Part shown: in pieces, positions 5,796 to 7,123 of the stretch
Layout of the letters: the number at the start of each line of letters is the position of its first letter
Position numbering within the stretch: the stretch's first letter is position 1
Source: Nitrospirales bacterium
GTDB lineage: Bacteria; Nitrospirota; Nitrospiria; Nitrospirales; UBA8639
Assembly (NCBI GenBank): GCA_029261305.1
Contig: JAJDBO010000097.1
Location: 1 to 7,123, forward strand
Length of the DNA: 7,123 nt
Reading direction: 5' to 3'
Translations under genes and position numbers: made by a program
Notes under the pieces: model-generated
The model's database searches: none
What the model was told of the DNA's origin: nothing
Seen by the model: the letters and a program-made list of their open reading frames with translations, nothing else

Positions 5796-6764
5796 TCACC
5801 CTACCGTGTAATAGTCCAACACTTTTTCGGCCCCAACAGCTTCTAAGACTTTCTGGCTCGGCAGGTTTTCGGCTTGAACTCGAGCACAAATCAAGGGAAT
5901 CTCGTCAAGGGCCATATGTTGTGAGGCTAAGGCATACAAATGTTTGGCTACCCCCTGTCCTCTGAGATCATCACGAACAAAGATATACGGGACGTTCCAG
6001 CATTGCGGGATGAGCAACTCGGCTTGGCTGCCTTTACGCCAAGAGACATGAGCAGCCAAACCCTGATGATCGTATAGGTTTACAATTCCGCCAGTTCGCA
6101 GGCAGGATTCCATGGCCCTCTTTAGTGAAATGACTTCATCCTCCGACCTCTGCCCCACACCATCCCGATTCAATGCCCGGAGAAAGTCTGGCCACCAGGC
6201 AATCAACTCTTGATTCGTTGAACAAGTAAACTGGCTGAACTTCGTCGCCGACAGCACCTCTGGTTTGGAACAGCCCCAATCAGCAACATACACACATTCT
6301 TCTAAACGAGCATTCTCCCAACCAGCGAGAAACGAAGCACATCGATGGTCAGGACAAAGGGGTATCCATATCGCGTCAAAAGGAAACGGCCAATGTTTTT
6401 TTACCGACTCGACCACCAAGGTTAGGTCCTTGGGGTCAGTCACAAACCAGTGCTCAACAAAAGCAATGGGCGTACCTGTGGCAGTGGCAACTCGGGGGGA
6501 CACAATTGCGCCCCGCTGTTCTTCCTCCCCAAGATATTTCGGAAGGAGGTAATCAAGAGAGGGAACTTGATAGAGATTCAACATTGAGTCCCGAAGTTCA
6601 GGATCAATCATCTCCGGGGGAGGCGCGATCGAACATTGAAAGAACACCTCCCAACGTTGGGCCAGTGAAACCTTGGAGGCGCGGGTAATTAGCGGGGAAA
6701 TAGAGGCGAGATATTCTTCGCAGAACTTCTGAATGATATGTTGGTGCAGAGTCGGTGGATTCAT
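5796..6764 (-). CDS. GNAT-family N-acetyltransferase with long N-terminal region, 322 aa
   Basis: The C-terminal part is a GNAT fold. Strand 4 and the acetyl-CoA pyrophosphate loop are PYIFVRDDLRGQGVAKHLYA (259-278, R-G-Q-G-V-A loop), and the second motif is ENLPSQKVLEAVGAEKV (299-315). Strands near 225-245 (GGIVNLYDHQGLAAHVSW) complete the domain. Residues 1-180 are not recognised and include an IPLCPDHRCASFL segment with two cysteines; they could be a degenerate second GNAT half, as in tandem GNATs, or a substrate-recognition domain. There are no membrane spans, so it is probably cytoplasmic. The acceptor substrate is unknown. The ATG at 6762-6764 has GAGAAGAG ending 4 nt upstream. It follows the hypothetical gene at 6809 by 44 bp on the same strand and may share its transcript. 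It converges tail-to-tail with the transporter. Confidence 0.85.
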   Translation of the reverse strand: MNPPTLHQHIIQKFCEEYLASISPLITRASKVSLAQRWEVFFQCSIAPPPEMIDPELRDSMLNLYQVPSLDYLLPKYLGEEEQRGAIVSPRVATATGTPIAFVEHWFVTDPKDLTLVVESVKKHWPFPFDAIWIPLCPDHRCASFLAGWENARLEECVYVADWGCSKPEVLSATKFSQFTCSTNQELIAWWPDFLRALNRDGVGQRSEDEVISLKRAMESCLRTGGIVNLYDHQGLAAHVSWRKGSQAELLIPQCWNVPYIFVRDDLRGQGVAKHLYALASQHMALDEIPLICARVQAENLPSQKVLEAVGAEKVLDYYTVG

Positions 6765-6781
6765 GAAGCTCTTCTCACCTA

Positions 6782-6795
6782 CTTTTCATGAAAAG
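6782..6795. repeat. Perfect 14-bp palindrome upstream of the GNAT gene
   Basis: CTTTTCATGAAAAG is a perfect palindrome in the 44-bp gap between two minus-strand genes, 17 bp before the GNAT ATG. It may be a dimeric regulator site or a weak hairpin; no promoter boxes are clear beside it. Confidence 0.3.
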
Positions 6796-6808
6796 GGAGG
6801 CTTGGCAT

Positions 6809-7123
6809 TTACTTACCCGTTGCGTTTTGGACGCAATAGGTCAGCAACAGTTGAATTTCTTTCATTTGAAGAACACGCAATTCCGGTCTCAGTTCCGGCG
6901 CTTGGCCCGTCTCACATTCCAGACAGAGATCAATGAAGGAACCCGGTTCCCACAAGCCAGTTTTTACAATTTGATCGAATGCAGTTGTTCCCGGTAGGCT
7001 TTGCCTTGTTTCGTCACCACTTAGCTGTTCAAAGATCGGATGTTGCCCCACACGTCGAAACCAATATTTGGCATTCCCCGCATCCGGTTCTCGTCGATGC
7101 ACAATCCCATGCCAATAACTTCC
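6809..7123 (-). CDS. Conserved hypothetical protein, C-terminal 104 residues (runs off right edge)
   Basis: The frame is open to the window edge and reads [20 protein letters not shown], then [14 protein letters not shown], so the gene begins outside the window. The stop is at 6809-6811. I recall the HRREPD..[15 protein letters not shown] pattern from uncharacterised proteins in several bacterial phyla (Planctomycetes and Acidobacteria among them), without a known function. The visible part has Trp/His/Arg-rich aromatic motifs at the front, then [13 protein letters not shown] with two close cysteines, then a leucine-rich helix ([16 protein letters not shown]). A GTG at 7100-7102 is in frame, but the conserved motif continues upstream of it, so it is not the start. 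The gene is probably in one unit with the GNAT gene downstream. Confidence 0.75.
   Translation of the reverse strand, partial: GSYWHGIVHRREPDAGNAKYWFRRVGQHPIFEQLSGDETRQSLPGTTAFDQIVKTGLWEPGSFIDLCLECETGQAPELRPELRVLQMKEIQLLLTYCVQNATGK

Overview
This window looks like part of a bacterial chromosome at roughly 50% GC. The gene set is compatible with Nitrospirota, possibly a Nitrospira marina-like lineage: a two-domain ThyX-like protein, an NSS transporter, and intergenic repeats of the GTGAAGCG/GTGAAACG and GTCATTCCC...GAATCCAGG kinds. That placement is inference from recall, not from a search. No phage, plasmid, IS transposase, CRISPR or tRNA/rRNA gene is visible.

Layout: (1) 1-210, minus strand: first 70 residues of phosphoserine aminotransferase SerC, running off the left edge. 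(2) 211-1143: about 0.9 kb without a convincing protein gene. It holds a possible serC leader hairpin and two inverted copies of a multi-hairpin repeat (472-700 on plus, about 782-994 on minus). A degenerate short palindromic-type element (1024-1092) abuts the second copy. (3) 1216-1485, plus: a small acidic protein of unknown function with its own promoter and Shine-Dalgarno. (4) 1486-1609: convergent gap filled by an inverted array of GTGAAGCG/GTGAAACG units. (5) 1610-2635 and 2687-4180, minus: a TPR protein downstream of a 497-residue double-domain ThyX-like protein, probably one transcription unit. (6) 4181-4422: divergent intergenic region with a promoter on each strand. (7) 4423-5787, plus: an 11-TM neurotransmitter:sodium symporter family transporter. 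(8) 5796-6764, minus: a GNAT acetyltransferase with a long N-terminal extension, convergent with the transporter and only 8 bp from it. (9) 6809-7123, minus: the C-terminal end of a conserved hypothetical protein, just upstream of the GNAT gene.

Most genes are housekeeping or general: serine/PLP synthesis, a candidate dTMP synthase, amino-acid uptake and acetylation. They do not form one obvious pathway. The parts most worth a second look are the paired structured repeat, whose two copies show compensatory base changes and UUCG/GNRA loops in the same orientation, and the ThyX-like protein. In the latter the two halves of the ThyX signature appear to be divided between its two domains. I see no clear novel multi-gene defence or biosynthetic system here.
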